Below are positions 52,028 to 60,546 of a stretch of DNA of 64,000 nucleotides, in pieces. The notes beneath the pieces were generated by a model. That model was not told the origin of the DNA, made no database searches, and saw only the letters and a list, made by a program, of their open reading frames with translations. Each line of letters starts with the position of its first letter. Position 1 is the first letter of the stretch. The DNA lies in the NCBI RefSeq assembly GCF_014644415.1, contig NZ_BMKQ01000001.1:1912861-1976860 (forward strand), written 5' to 3'. Position numbers and translations under genes: made by a program. The stretch is from Marmoricola endophyticus. GTDB lineage: Bacteria > Actinomycetota > Actinomycetes > Propionibacteriales > Nocardioidaceae.

Positions 52028-55000
52028 TACGCCTTCGCCCCCTTCGGCTCGGTCTCGGTGGGTGGCACGTAGTCCTCGCGCTCCCACTTCAGGTCCACCC
52101 GGACGCCCAGCTGCGGTGTCGGGTGGCCGTAGCGGTGGTGGTGCGGCGGCAGCGGCGACCCGGTCGGCACGTCCTCCCGGTCCCGCGCACCGTGCCGTGC
52201 CCGGTCGGCGCCCCGACGCCAGCCGCCGCGCCGCTCGATCGGGCCGTCGGTGCGCTCGACGCGGGCCGAGGTCTCCTTGTACGCCGGCGTGTGCGAGTCG
52301 GGGTCGGTGTCGTTGGAGGTGAGCCGGTTGATCTCACCGGCCTGCATGGGGACGTACACCTCGCCGTCGGCGACCTCGTCGGAGAGCAGGATCCGCGCCG
52401 ACATCTCGCCGCTGGGACTGATCAGCTTCACCCAGTCCCCCGTCCTCAACCCGCCCTGCTCGGAGGCGGTGCGCTGGGTCATCTCGACGTACGTGTCGGG
52501 CTCGATGCGCGAGAGACCCTCCGAGCGCAGCGTCATGTTGCCCTCGTGGAAGTGCTCCAGCGTGCGGCCGTTGTTGACGTGGAGCGGGTACTCGTCGGTG
52601 GTCTGGTTGACCGGCTCGCGGAACTCCAGCGGGTAGAGCCGCGCCTTGCCGTCGTCGAAGTGGAACGACTCCTCGTAGAGCAGCGGCGAGTCGGTGCCGT
52701 CCTCGGCGACCGGCCACTGCAGCGAGCGGTAGCCCTCCAGCCGCTCGTAGCTCACCCCGGCGAACATCGGGGTCAGGTCGGCGATCTCTCCCATGATGTC
52801 GCTCGGGTGGGTGTAGCCCCACTCGGTGCCCATCCGCTCGGCGATGCCCTGCAGGATCCGCCAGTCGGCCCGGGCCTCGCCGATCGGGTCCATCGCCTTG
52901 TTCAGCCGCTGGATGCGCCGCTCGGTGGAGGTGAACGTGCCGTCCTTCTCCAGCGAGGCGGCGGCCGGCAGCACCACGTCGGCGAACTCACAGGTCCGGG
53001 AGAAGAACAGCTCCGAGACCACGAGGAAGTCCAGCTTGGTCAGCGCCTCCTGGACGTAGTTGACGTTGGCGTCGACCAGGGAGATCTCCTCGCCGATCAC
53101 GACCAGGCCGCGCAGCGAGCCCTCCTGGATCGCGTCGACCATGCCGTGGTTGTCCAACCCGCCCTCGAGCGGGAGCCGGTCGATGTGCCAGGCCGCGGCG
53201 AACTTGTCGGCGACGGCCTCGTCGGAGACGGGCTGGTAGCCGGTGTAGAAGGTGTTGATCGTGCCGAAGTCGCTGCAGCCCTGGACGTTGTTGTGCCCGC
53301 GCAGCGGGTACGCGCCCGTGCCGGGCCGGCCGTAGTTGCCGGTCACGAGCAGCAGGTTGGAGATCGCCGTCGAGGTGTCCGAGCCCATCGAGTGCTGGGT
53401 GACGCCCATCGCCCACAGCGCGCACACCGACTCGGCCGCGGCGATGGTGCGCGCCGTGCTGCGCAGCGTGTCGGCGTCGATGCCGGTGCGCTCGGCGGCG
53501 TACTCGATGGTGTACGCCGCCAGCGACTCGCGGTAGTCGTCGAGCCCGTTGACCCGCTGCTTGAGGAAGTCGTCGTCGGCCAGCCCCTCGTCGAGGATGT
53601 ACCTCGTCATCGCCGACATCCACACCAGGTCGGTGCCGGGCGCGGGCTTGAGGAAGATCTCCGCCCGCTGGGCCATCTCGTGGCGGCGCAGGTCGGCGAC
53701 GACGTGCTGCTGCCCGTGGAGCTTCTGGGCCCGTCGCAGCCGCGAGGCGATCACCGGGTGCGAGGCGGCGGTGTTCGTGCCGACCATGATCACCAACGAC
53801 GCGCGCTCCATGTCGCTGATCGAGCCGGAGTCGCCGCCGTACCCGACGGTGCGCCACAGGCCCTGCGTCGCCGGCGCCTGGCAGTAGCGCGAGCAGTTGT
53901 CGACGTTGTGCGTGCCGATCACCTGCCGGGCCAGCTTCATCGTCAGGTACGACTCCTCGTTGGTCGCCTTCGAGGAGCCGATCACCCCGAGCGCGTCGGC
54001 GCCGTGCTCGCCCTTGATCGCGCCGAGCCGCTCGGCGATGACGTCGAGCGCCTCGTCCCACGTGGTCTCGCGGAACCGCTGCCCGTCGCGGACCAGCGGC
54101 TTCGTCAGCCGGTCGGAGGCGTTGATGTGGTCCCAGCCGAACTTGCCCTTGACGCAGGTGGAGATGGAGTTGGCCGGTCCGTCGTACGACGGCTGGATCT
54201 TGAGGATGTCGCGGTCGCTGGTGACCACGTCGAACGAGCAGCCGACCCCGCAGTACGTGCAGACGGTCTTGGTGACGTCGTTGACGCTCATCCGGGCCTT
54301 CGCCTCGGCGTCGGACAACGCGTACAGCGGCAGGTAGCCGGTCGTCGGCTCGACGTCCTTGACGAGGTCGATGGCCAGCTTGCGCACGTCACCGGGCCAG
54401 TCGGTCATCAGCCCGTGCTTGCCGAGCATGGACTTCTCCATCAGGGCGTTGCACGGGCAGACGCTGACGCAGTGGCCGCACGAGACGCACGAGGACTCCC
54501 CCGCCGGGACGCCGCCGTCCCACAGCACCCGCGGGTCGTCCGAGCCCCAGTCGATGGACAGCGTCTCGGTGACCTGGACGTCCTGGCAGGCCTCGACGCA
54601 GCGGCCGCACAGGATGCACTGGTCGGGGTCGTAGCGGTAGAACGGGTGGCTGTCGTCGACCTCGTACGGCTTCGGCTCGAACCCGATCGTCTCGTGGGTC
54701 AGCCCGGTGGCCTCGACGCCCTTCTTGAGCGTGCAGGCACCGTCGTTGTGGTCGCAGACCGTGCAGTACAGCGTGTGCTTGCGGACCAGCCGCTGCCCGG
54801 CCTGCTCGCGCGCGTCGGCACTCGCGCCGCCCAGGCCCACCTCCAGACCGTCGGTGGCCGGTGTCGCGCAGGCGCGGACCACCTCGCCGTCGATCTCGAC
54901 CGCACAGGTGTCGCAGGTCTGGATCGCACCGAGGGCCGGGTGGTAGCAGACCGAGGGGAACGTCCCCGGGGTGCCGTCGCGGCTCACCAGCGCTTCGATC

Positions 55001-55140
55001 AGCGGTCGGCCCTCGACGGCGGTGAGGTCGCGACCGTCCACGCGGACGGTGACGTGCCGGTCCGGCGGGGCCGCGGCGTCCTCGGAGAGTGGCGCCCAGG
55101 TCGCCCGGCGGTCACGGTCCTGCTCAGGGCTGAGAGTCAC
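52027..55140 (-). CDS. Formate dehydrogenase catalytic subunit (molybdopterin, NuoG-type N-terminus)
   Basis: The 1037-residue protein oxidises formate to CO2 at a bis-MGD molybdenum or tungsten site. From the N-terminus: a [2Fe-2S] domain (about 29-105; VCYHPALGAIQTCDTC, RAC), a His/Cys4 cluster segment (HTLYCTVCDHNDGACTLKK), two [4Fe-4S] sites (CILCGRCVEAC and CVSCGHCVSVCPC), then the molybdopterin domain with CTYCGVGCSFDV and the metal-binding cysteine in NCSRYCQAPA near residue 420 (Cys, not selenocysteine). The tail is His/Pro-rich. GTG 55140 follows TAGGTT by 6 nt. No FdhB, FdhC or FdhD gene is in the window. Confidence 0.93.
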   Translation of the reverse strand: MTLSPEQDRDRRATWAPLSEDAAAPPDRHVTVRVDGRDLTAVEGRPLIEALVSRDGTPGTFPSVCYHPALGAIQTCDTCAVEIDGEVVRACATPATDGLEVGLGGASADAREQAGQRLVRKHTLYCTVCDHNDGACTLKKGVEATGLTHETIGFEPKPYEVDDSHPFYRYDPDQCILCGRCVEACQDVQVTETLSIDWGSDDPRVLWDGGVPAGESSCVSCGHCVSVCPCNALMEKSMLGKHGLMTDWPGDVRKLAIDLVKDVEPTTGYLPLYALSDAEAKARMSVNDVTKTVCTYCGVGCSFDVVTSDRDILKIQPSYDGPANSISTCVKGKFGWDHINASDRLTKPLVRDGQRFRETTWDEALDVIAERLGAIKGEHGADALGVIGSSKATNEESYLTMKLARQVIGTHNVDNCSRYCQAPATQGLWRTVGYGGDSGSISDMERASLVIMVGTNTAASHPVIASRLRRAQKLHGQQHVVADLRRHEMAQRAEIFLKPAPGTDLVWMSAMTRYILDEGLADDDFLKQRVNGLDDYRESLAAYTIEYAAERTGIDADTLRSTARTIAAAESVCALWAMGVTQHSMGSDTSTAISNLLLVTGNYGRPGTGAYPLRGHNNVQGCSDFGTINTFYTGYQPVSDEAVADKFAAAWHIDRLPLEGGLDNHGMVDAIQEGSLRGLVVIGEEISLVDANVNYVQEALTKLDFLVVSELFFSRTCEFADVVLPAAASLEKDGTFTSTERRIQRLNKAMDPIGEARADWRILQGIAERMGTEWGYTHPSDIMGEIADLTPMFAGVSYERLEGYRSLQWPVAEDGTDSPLLYEESFHFDDGKARLYPLEFREPVNQTTDEYPLHVNNGRTLEHFHEGNMTLRSEGLSRIEPDTYVEMTQRTASEQGGLRTGDWVKLISPSGEMSARILLSDEVADGEVYVPMQAGEINRLTSNDTDPDSHTPAYKETSARVERTDGPIERRGGWRRGADRARHGARDREDVPTGSPLPPHHHRYGHPTPQLGVRVDLKWEREDYVPPTETEPKGAKA

Positions 55141-55198
55141 TCGGACAACCTACGTCGCCCAGGTCACATCGCCGAAGACCCTCTGGGAGGGTGGCCGC

Positions 55199-55801
55199 AT
55201 GGAGTTCTCGGAGGTCGTCCGGCGCCGACGCATGGTCCGCAGCTTCGACCCCGAGCGCGCGGTGGACGAGGCCGTCGTACGCCGGATGCTCGAGCACGCG
55301 ACCCGGGCGCCCAGCGCCGGGTTCTCCCAGGGCTGGGCCTTCCTCGTCCTCGACACCCCGGCCGACCGGGAGCGGTTCTGGACCTCCACCGGGATCACCG
55401 GCGAGGAGGACAACCGCTGGCTGCGCGGCATGCGCAGCGCCCCGCTGCTGATCGTGGCGCTGTCCTCGAAGGAGGCGTACCTGGACCGGTACGCCGAGGA
55501 CGACAAGGGCTGGTCGGACCGGGACGAGGCCCGGTGGCCGGTGCCGTACTGGGACGTCGACACCGGCATGGCCAGCCTGCTGATCCTGCAGACCGCGGTG
55601 GACGAGGGTCTCGGCGCCTGCTTCTTCGGCATCCCGGCCGACACCGTCGGGGCCTTCGCCGCGGAGTTCGGGGTGCCCGGCACGCACCGACCGGTCGGCG
55701 CCATCGCGATCGGGCACCCGGCCGCAGGGGGCGCTCGCGGCTCCGCCGCCAGGCGTACGCGACGTAGGTTGGACGACGTCGTCCACCGAGGGAGCTGGTG
55801 A
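55199..55801 (+). CDS. Nitroreductase family protein
   Basis: The 200-residue FMN-dependent protein has FSEVVRRRRMVRSFDPERAVDEAVVRRMLEHA and RAPSAGFSQGWAFLVL, the flavin-binding start, and GMASLLILQTAVDEGLGACFFGI. It ends RRRLDDVVHRGSW, a usual close for the family. It is divergent from the formate dehydrogenase gene, 58 bp away, with GGGAGGG as ribosome site. Substrate unknown; NADPH or F420 as donor cannot be told apart from sequence. Confidence 0.88.
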   Translation: MEFSEVVRRRRMVRSFDPERAVDEAVVRRMLEHATRAPSAGFSQGWAFLVLDTPADRERFWTSTGITGEEDNRWLRGMRSAPLLIVALSSKEAYLDRYAEDDKGWSDRDEARWPVPYWDVDTGMASLLILQTAVDEGLGACFFGIPADTVGAFAAEFGVPGTHRPVGAIAIGHPAAGGARGSAARRTRRRLDDVVHRGSW

Positions 55802-55805
55802 GCCC

Positions 55806-56258
55806 ATGACCGACCGTCCCGACGACCGCCCGAGCGAGCGCGAGCCACGCACCGGCCGCGCCGCGGCGCGCAACCGCGCCGAGCACCAAGCGTCGTACGT
55901 CGACCAGCAGGTGCGCCTGGCGATGGCCAGGGGCGACTTCGACGACCTGCCGGGGGCCGGGAAGCCGATCGAGGGTCTCGGCGGGCGGCACGACCCCGAC
56001 TGGTGGGTCAAGAAGATGGTCGAGCGGGAGCAGGTCAGCGTGCTGCCGCCGGCGCTGGCCCTGCGCCAGGAGGACGCCGATCTGGACGCGACCCTGGACC
56101 GAGAGACCGCGGAGAAGGTGGTCCGCGATCTGCTCGAGGACTTCAACCGCCGGGTCGTCGAGGCCCGCCGGCAGCTCCAGGGCGGCCCCCCGGTCATCAC
56201 GAAGCTGCGCGACGTGGACGCCGAGGTGGCCGCCTGGAAGCAGCGGCGCGGCCGCTAG
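55806..56258 (+). CDS. DUF1992 (DnaJ-homologue subfamily C member 28-like) protein
   Basis: The 150-residue protein has the DUF1992 core: YVDQQVRLAMARGDFDDLPGAGKPI, EGLGGRHDPDWWVKKMVEREQVS and a coiled-coil-prone C-terminus. It has no J-domain, so chaperone function is not shown. ATG 55806 is 4 bp after the nitroreductase stop. Its own stop overlaps the convergent MFS gene stop. A 14-bp palindrome (GGACGACGTCGTCC, 55771-55784) with TAGGTT just before it lies upstream, within the previous gene. Confidence 0.85.
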   Translation: MTDRPDDRPSEREPRTGRAAARNRAEHQASYVDQQVRLAMARGDFDDLPGAGKPIEGLGGRHDPDWWVKKMVEREQVSVLPPALALRQEDADLDATLDRETAEKVVRDLLEDFNRRVVEARRQLQGGPPVITKLRDVDAEVAAWKQRRGR

Positions 56259-57757
56259 GGCTGGCTCGGCGGCTCCTCGAGGCGCCACTTCTCGTCGGTG
56301 TCGGCGTCGTCGGCCGTCTCCGCCTGGACCGCCGCGAACTCCGCGGTGCTGGCCTCGGCCATCTCCACGGCCTCCTCGTCGTCGACCGCGGCCGGCGGCG
56401 AGCCCCACATCTTCATCCCGTTCGGCTCAAGCAGGAACCACACCGCGACGGCGCCGATGACGCCGGCGGCGACGAGGTAGTACCCGGGCCAGTTCAGGTC
56501 GCCCGTGGCCTTGACCAGTGCGGCCACCACGGTCGCGGTGGTGCCGGCGAAGATCGAGATCGAGACGTTGAACGCGATCGACAGACCGGCGCCGCGGACC
56601 TTGGTCGGGAACAGCGACGGCAGCGTCGAGGGCATCGTGGAGCTGAACAGGATCAGCAGCAGACCCATGATCAGCAGCCCGACCAGCTGCGAGATGAAGG
56701 ACCCCTGCCGGATCAGCAGGATCATCGGGACGCCGAGCACGATCAGCCCGATCGCACCGGTCCAGGCGATCGGCTTGCGGCCGATCCGGTCCGAGAGCAG
56801 CCCGATGTAGGGGATCGAGAGCATGGCGACCACGAGCACGACGATCTGCAGCACCTGAGAGACCGTGTCGCTCTGCCGGTCGGTCTTGGGCAGCGTCTCG
56901 GTGAGGTACGTCGGCATGTACGCCGTGAGCATGTAGTTGGTGACGTTCCAGACGATCACCAGGCCGGAGCAGACGAGGACGAACGGCCACAGCCGGGCCA
57001 GCTCACCGGCCTCCTGCGCCGCACGGTTCTCCTTCTCCCGCTCCTCGCTCTCCTCCTCCATCGCCCGGAAGGCGGGGGTGTCGGCGAGGCGGCTGCGCAG
57101 GTAGATCCCGACGAGACCGAGGGGCAGCGCGAGGAAGAACGGGATCCGCCAGGCCCAGGACTCCAGCTGGTCCTCGGTGGTCAAAGCGCTCACGACCGTC
57201 ACCATGATCGCGCCCATGAGGTAGCCGGTGAACGTGCCGAACTCCAGCCAGGAGCCGAGGAAGCCGCGCCGGCGGTCGGGGGCGTACTCGGCGATGAAGG
57301 TCATCGCATTGCCGTACTCACCGCCGGTGGAGAAGCCCTGGACCAGCCGGCAGGCCAGCAGCAGCAGCGGGGCGGCGAAGCCGATCGAGTTCTGGCTGGG
57401 GATCAGGCCGATGGCGAAGGTGCCGAGCGCCATCATGATCATCGTGATGGCGAGCACCTTCGTGCGTCCGATCCGGTCGGCCAGCGGACCGAAGAACATC
57501 CCGCCGAAGGGCCGGATGAGGAAGGCCACGGCGAAGGTGCCGAAGGTGGCGATCTGGCGCTGCGACTCGGGCAGGCCCGAGAAGAAGACGGTCTCGATGG
57601 TGGTCGCGAAGTACGCGTAGACGCCGAAGTCGTACCACTCGGTGACGTTGCCGATCGCGGCGGCGGCGATCGCCTTCTTGATGATGCCGGACTCGGTGAC
57701 TGTCACCTCCTCGGCGGACCACGCGCGGGGCTCTTCGGTGGGTACGAGTACGGCCAC
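56255..57757 (-). CDS. MFS transporter, metabolite:H+ symporter (ProP-like) family
   Basis: The 500-residue protein has about 12 helices and MHS-type features: IGNVTEWYDFGVYAYFAT at the first helix, RPFGGMFFGPLADRIGRTKVL in the first conserved loop, and GEYGNAMTFIAEYAPDRRRGF; the second half repeats GLLSDRIGRKP. Such proteins import proline, betaine or dicarboxylates with protons. An acidic tail of about 50 residues follows. GTG 57757 has GAAAGG 8 nt upstream; GTG 57703 is an alternative. Confidence 0.88.
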   Translation of the reverse strand: MAVLVPTEEPRAWSAEEVTVTESGIIKKAIAAAAIGNVTEWYDFGVYAYFATTIETVFFSGLPESQRQIATFGTFAVAFLIRPFGGMFFGPLADRIGRTKVLAITMIMMALGTFAIGLIPSQNSIGFAAPLLLLACRLVQGFSTGGEYGNAMTFIAEYAPDRRRGFLGSWLEFGTFTGYLMGAIMVTVVSALTTEDQLESWAWRIPFFLALPLGLVGIYLRSRLADTPAFRAMEEESEEREKENRAAQEAGELARLWPFVLVCSGLVIVWNVTNYMLTAYMPTYLTETLPKTDRQSDTVSQVLQIVVLVVAMLSIPYIGLLSDRIGRKPIAWTGAIGLIVLGVPMILLIRQGSFISQLVGLLIMGLLLILFSSTMPSTLPSLFPTKVRGAGLSIAFNVSISIFAGTTATVVAALVKATGDLNWPGYYLVAAGVIGAVAVWFLLEPNGMKMWGSPPAAVDDEEAVEMAEASTAEFAAVQAETADDADTDEKWRLEEPPSQP

Positions 57758-57919
57758 GGGCCGGACCTTTCGTCGACAGCAGGGAAGTGCCGGGCACGGG
57801 TGGACGAGGAGTCCACGAGGCGCCCCCGGGCGGCGCTCAAGACTGCTACCGATCGTTGCCGGCGTCAAACGTCACCCGGTTCGACGGGCACCCGTACGGG
57901 GGTCGAGACTGGTCGCGCC

Positions 57920-59275
57920 ATGTCTCCTCAGCCCACCGACCGCGTCCCGCCGGAGGAGGTCTACGCCACCTTCGACCTGGCCCTGCGGATCGGCGAGGTC
58001 CTGCAGTCCTCCGGTGCCGGAGCCGGCGACGTGGCGGCGCAGATGAGCAACGTCGCGCTCTCCTGCGGACTGCGCGGGGCCAACGCGGACGTGACCTTCA
58101 CCGAGCTCGCGATGAGCTACCAGCCGCGGCAGGCCGAGCCGGTGCTGCTGCAGGTCCGGCAGGTGCGCTACCGCGAGACCGACTACGGCGACCTGACCTC
58201 CGTGGACCACCTGGTGCGCGACCTCGCCGAGGGCCGGATCGACCGCGAGGAGGCCGCTCAGCGCCTGAACCGGATCGTCTCCACGGGGCGCACCCGGCCG
58301 CGCTGGGCGACCACGGCGGGCTCCGGCCTCGTCGGCGGTGGTCTGGCGGTGCTCCTCGGCGGCAGCTGGCTGGTCATCCTCCTGGCCCTGGGGACCGCGG
58401 TCGGCATCGACGTGCTGCAGCGCCGGATGGCGCGCCGCCGGCTGCCGGCGTTCTACCGCCAGGTGGCAGGCGGGCTGTTCGCCACGATGGTCGTCGTCGG
58501 CGTCGTCGCTCTGGGGGTCGACCTCAGCCCCTCCCGGCTGGTCACGTCGAGCATCATCGTGCTGCTGGCCGGCGTGAACTTCCTCGGCGCCATCCAGGAC
58601 GCGCTGACCGGCTACCCCGTGACCGCGGGCGCCCGGATCCTCGAGGCCCTGATGTCGACCGCGGGCGTGATCGCGGGCGTCTCCGGAGGGTTCCAGGTGG
58701 CCGGCGTGCTCGGCGTCGACCTCGGTCCGGTGCGCTCGGAGGTGCTGGGCCTGGCACCGGCGCCGATCTCGATCCTGGGGGGCGCGATCACCGCCGGCGC
58801 CTCGGCGTACGCCGCGTACGCCCCGCTGCGCTCGGTCGCACCGATCGCCGTGATCGGCGGCGCTGCCATCGCCGTCTACCAGCTCGCGCTGGACAACGCC
58901 CTCGGGGCGCCGTGGTCGGCGGCCCTGGCCGCGCTGCTGGTCGGGCTGGTCGCGTTCGCTGTCGCCGCCCGGGTCCGGATCCCTGCCCTGGTCGTGGTGG
59001 TCACCGGCATCATCCCGCTGCTGCCCGGTCTCTCGATCTACCGCGGGCTGATCGACCTGACGACGGGCGGCAACGGGATCTTCTCGATGGCCAGCGCCGC
59101 CACCATCTCGATCGCACTGTCGTCCGGCGCGATCCTCGGCGAGTACCTCGCCCAGCCGCTGCGGCGCGAGGCGCACCGGCTGGAGAACCGGCTCGCCGGG
59201 CCGCGGCTGGTCGGGCCGCTCTCGGTGCGTGCGGTCCGCCGGCGGCGCAAGCCGAAGCAGCCCACCGCGGAGTGA
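57920..59275 (+). CDS. thrE: Threonine/serine exporter (ThrE family)
   Basis: The 451-residue protein joins the two halves of the ThrE family. The soluble N-terminal domain (about 15-125; ALRIGEVLQSSGAGAGDV, LRGANADVTFTELAMSY) is followed by about ten helices, with GAIQDALTGYPVTAGARILEALM in the loop after the fifth and LVVVVTGIIPLLPGLSIYRGL in the second half. It exports threonine and serine in Corynebacterium; substrate here is by family. ATG 57920 is close to the -10-like GAGACT. Confidence 0.9.
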   Translation: MSPQPTDRVPPEEVYATFDLALRIGEVLQSSGAGAGDVAAQMSNVALSCGLRGANADVTFTELAMSYQPRQAEPVLLQVRQVRYRETDYGDLTSVDHLVRDLAEGRIDREEAAQRLNRIVSTGRTRPRWATTAGSGLVGGGLAVLLGGSWLVILLALGTAVGIDVLQRRMARRRLPAFYRQVAGGLFATMVVVGVVALGVDLSPSRLVTSSIIVLLAGVNFLGAIQDALTGYPVTAGARILEALMSTAGVIAGVSGGFQVAGVLGVDLGPVRSEVLGLAPAPISILGGAITAGASAYAAYAPLRSVAPIAVIGGAAIAVYQLALDNALGAPWSAALAALLVGLVAFAVAARVRIPALVVVVTGIIPLLPGLSIYRGLIDLTTGGNGIFSMASAATISIALSSGAILGEYLAQPLRREAHRLENRLAGPRLVGPLSVRAVRRRRKPKQPTAE

Positions 59276-59279
59276 GGGC

Positions 59280-59900
59280 TCAGCCCTTCGGCGTCGGCTG
59301 GTCGTCGTCGCGGGGTCCGAAGACGCCGATCCGGTCCAGCACCTCGTCGGCCAGGCCGGTGCCCCACGCCCGCAGCTGGGTGCGCGAGCGCCGGGAGAAG
59401 GCCGCCCGGAACAGCTCGTACGGCGCCACCCGGTCGACCAGCTCGGCCGCCCGGCTCTGCGCGATCGCGTCCACGACCGGCTGCCAGTAGCGCTCGGCGG
59501 GACGGTCCAGCCCGAGAGCCTCGTGCAGGTCGGCCAGGTGAGTGGCGATGTCGTACACGACCGGCGCGCGCTTGACGTCCTCCAGCAGCGAGGCCACGAC
59601 CGCCTCCTGGTTGCGGGCCAGCTCGGCGGTCAGGTCGAGCACGGACCGGCCGCGCCGCTCGACGACGTGCCGCGCGGTCCACTCCGGGCCGGGTGCGCCC
59701 TCGGTACGCCCGCTGACCGTGTCCGCCGGACCGCCGGCGAGGTGGGCCAGCACGTCGCGCACGCTCCACTCGGGCGTGCCGGGGACGAACGCCGAGAGCT
59801 CCTCGGGCGTGAGGCGTCGGGCCAGCTCCGTCACCGCGGCCACGTGGTCGCGGTACAGCTGGCCCCAGTCCGTGCCCCGGTCGCCTCCTGAGTCCTGCAC
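59280..59900 (-). CDS. Maleylpyruvate isomerase family, mycothiol-dependent-type enzyme (DinB-like)
   Basis: The 206-residue protein is a four-helix DinB/MDMPI fold with GQLYRDHVAAVTELARRLTPEE, PGTPEWSVRDVLAHLAGGPADTV (histidine of the metal triad) and PVVYDIATHLADLHEALGL (two more histidines). Such proteins use mycothiol as thiol cofactor; mycothiol is characteristic of actinobacteria. Reaction unknown. GTG 59900 follows TAGGGT by 6 nt on this strand. Confidence 0.82.
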   Translation of the reverse strand: MQDSGGDRGTDWGQLYRDHVAAVTELARRLTPEELSAFVPGTPEWSVRDVLAHLAGGPADTVSGRTEGAPGPEWTARHVVERRGRSVLDLTAELARNQEAVVASLLEDVKRAPVVYDIATHLADLHEALGLDRPAERYWQPVVDAIAQSRAAELVDRVAPYELFRAAFSRRSRTQLRAWGTGLADEVLDRIGVFGPRDDDQPTPKG

Positions 59901-59909
59901 GGGGCGACC

Positions 59910-60542
59910 CTACTGCGGTGTCATCGGTGGTGCCGTGTGCGTCCGGGCGGCCGCGCGGTGCGACCACGGCGAGGCGTCTCGCCACGCCTCGCCCAGGTCG
60001 GTGCGCTGGCCGTCCCCCCAGAACCGCGGCAGGCCACGGGCCTCGTTGAGGGCGGCGGCGACCGCCAGGAGCGTGCTGGCCAGCCCGCGGCGTCGCGCCT
60101 GCGGAGCGACGTAGATCTGGTCGACCTCGCCCGAGCGCGGGTACCACCGGACGGCGGCGAGCTGATCCGTGCCGGTGACCGGCGGGTCACCGTGCCCGCC
60201 GCCCGCGCGCAGGCTCCACGCCGGTACGTCGTGGCCGGAGAAGACCATCACGGTGCTGGCCGGGGGCGAGGCCGCCGGCTCCGGCACCTCGACGAACCAG
60301 GGGGCGTCGTACGTCGTGCGCGAGCCGCCGTGCACCTCGACCGCGACGATGGCGCCGTCGTCGTACGTCACGACGACCCGCGGGCTGTCCGCCACCCGCT
60401 CCGCCGCCCGGTCGACCGGGAGCTCGACGACCTGATCCGCAGGGGTCGGCCCGTCGGCTCGTACGAGTGCGAACCAGGCCACGGACCCGTCGGATCGCAG
60501 CGCCCGGCACCGCCACCAGTCGGACGCCCGGTCCCCCGTCAC
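59910..60542 (-). CDS. GNAT-like N-acetyltransferase domain protein
   Basis: The 210-residue protein has a GNAT acetyl-CoA loop: VDQIYVAPQARRRGLASTLLAVAAA, preceded by AAVRWYPRSGE. The N-terminal 110 residues do not resemble GNATs and may bind substrate (DWWRCRALRSDGSVAWFALV). Substrate unknown. It starts 4 bp after the LPXTG gene stop and ends 9 bp before the next gene, so the three minus-strand genes may be one unit. Confidence 0.75.
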   Translation of the reverse strand: MTGDRASDWWRCRALRSDGSVAWFALVRADGPTPADQVVELPVDRAAERVADSPRVVVTYDDGAIVAVEVHGGSRTTYDAPWFVEVPEPAASPPASTVMVFSGHDVPAWSLRAGGGHGDPPVTGTDQLAAVRWYPRSGEVDQIYVAPQARRRGLASTLLAVAAALNEARGLPRFWGDGQRTDLGEAWRDASPWSHRAAARTHTAPPMTPQ

Positions 60543-60546
60543 CGGG

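Noticed and set aside
52123-55767. A 1214-codon open frame opposite formate dehydrogenase
   Set aside because: It mirrors a well-supported gene frame; composition is Val/Gly/Arg/Asp-rich without motifs, and its 3' end overlaps the nitroreductase gene.
56003-57919. A long N-terminal extension of the ThrE frame running opposite the MFS gene
   Set aside because: The segment is Asp/Gln/His/Arg-rich shadow sequence; the ThrE family starts at ATG 57920.
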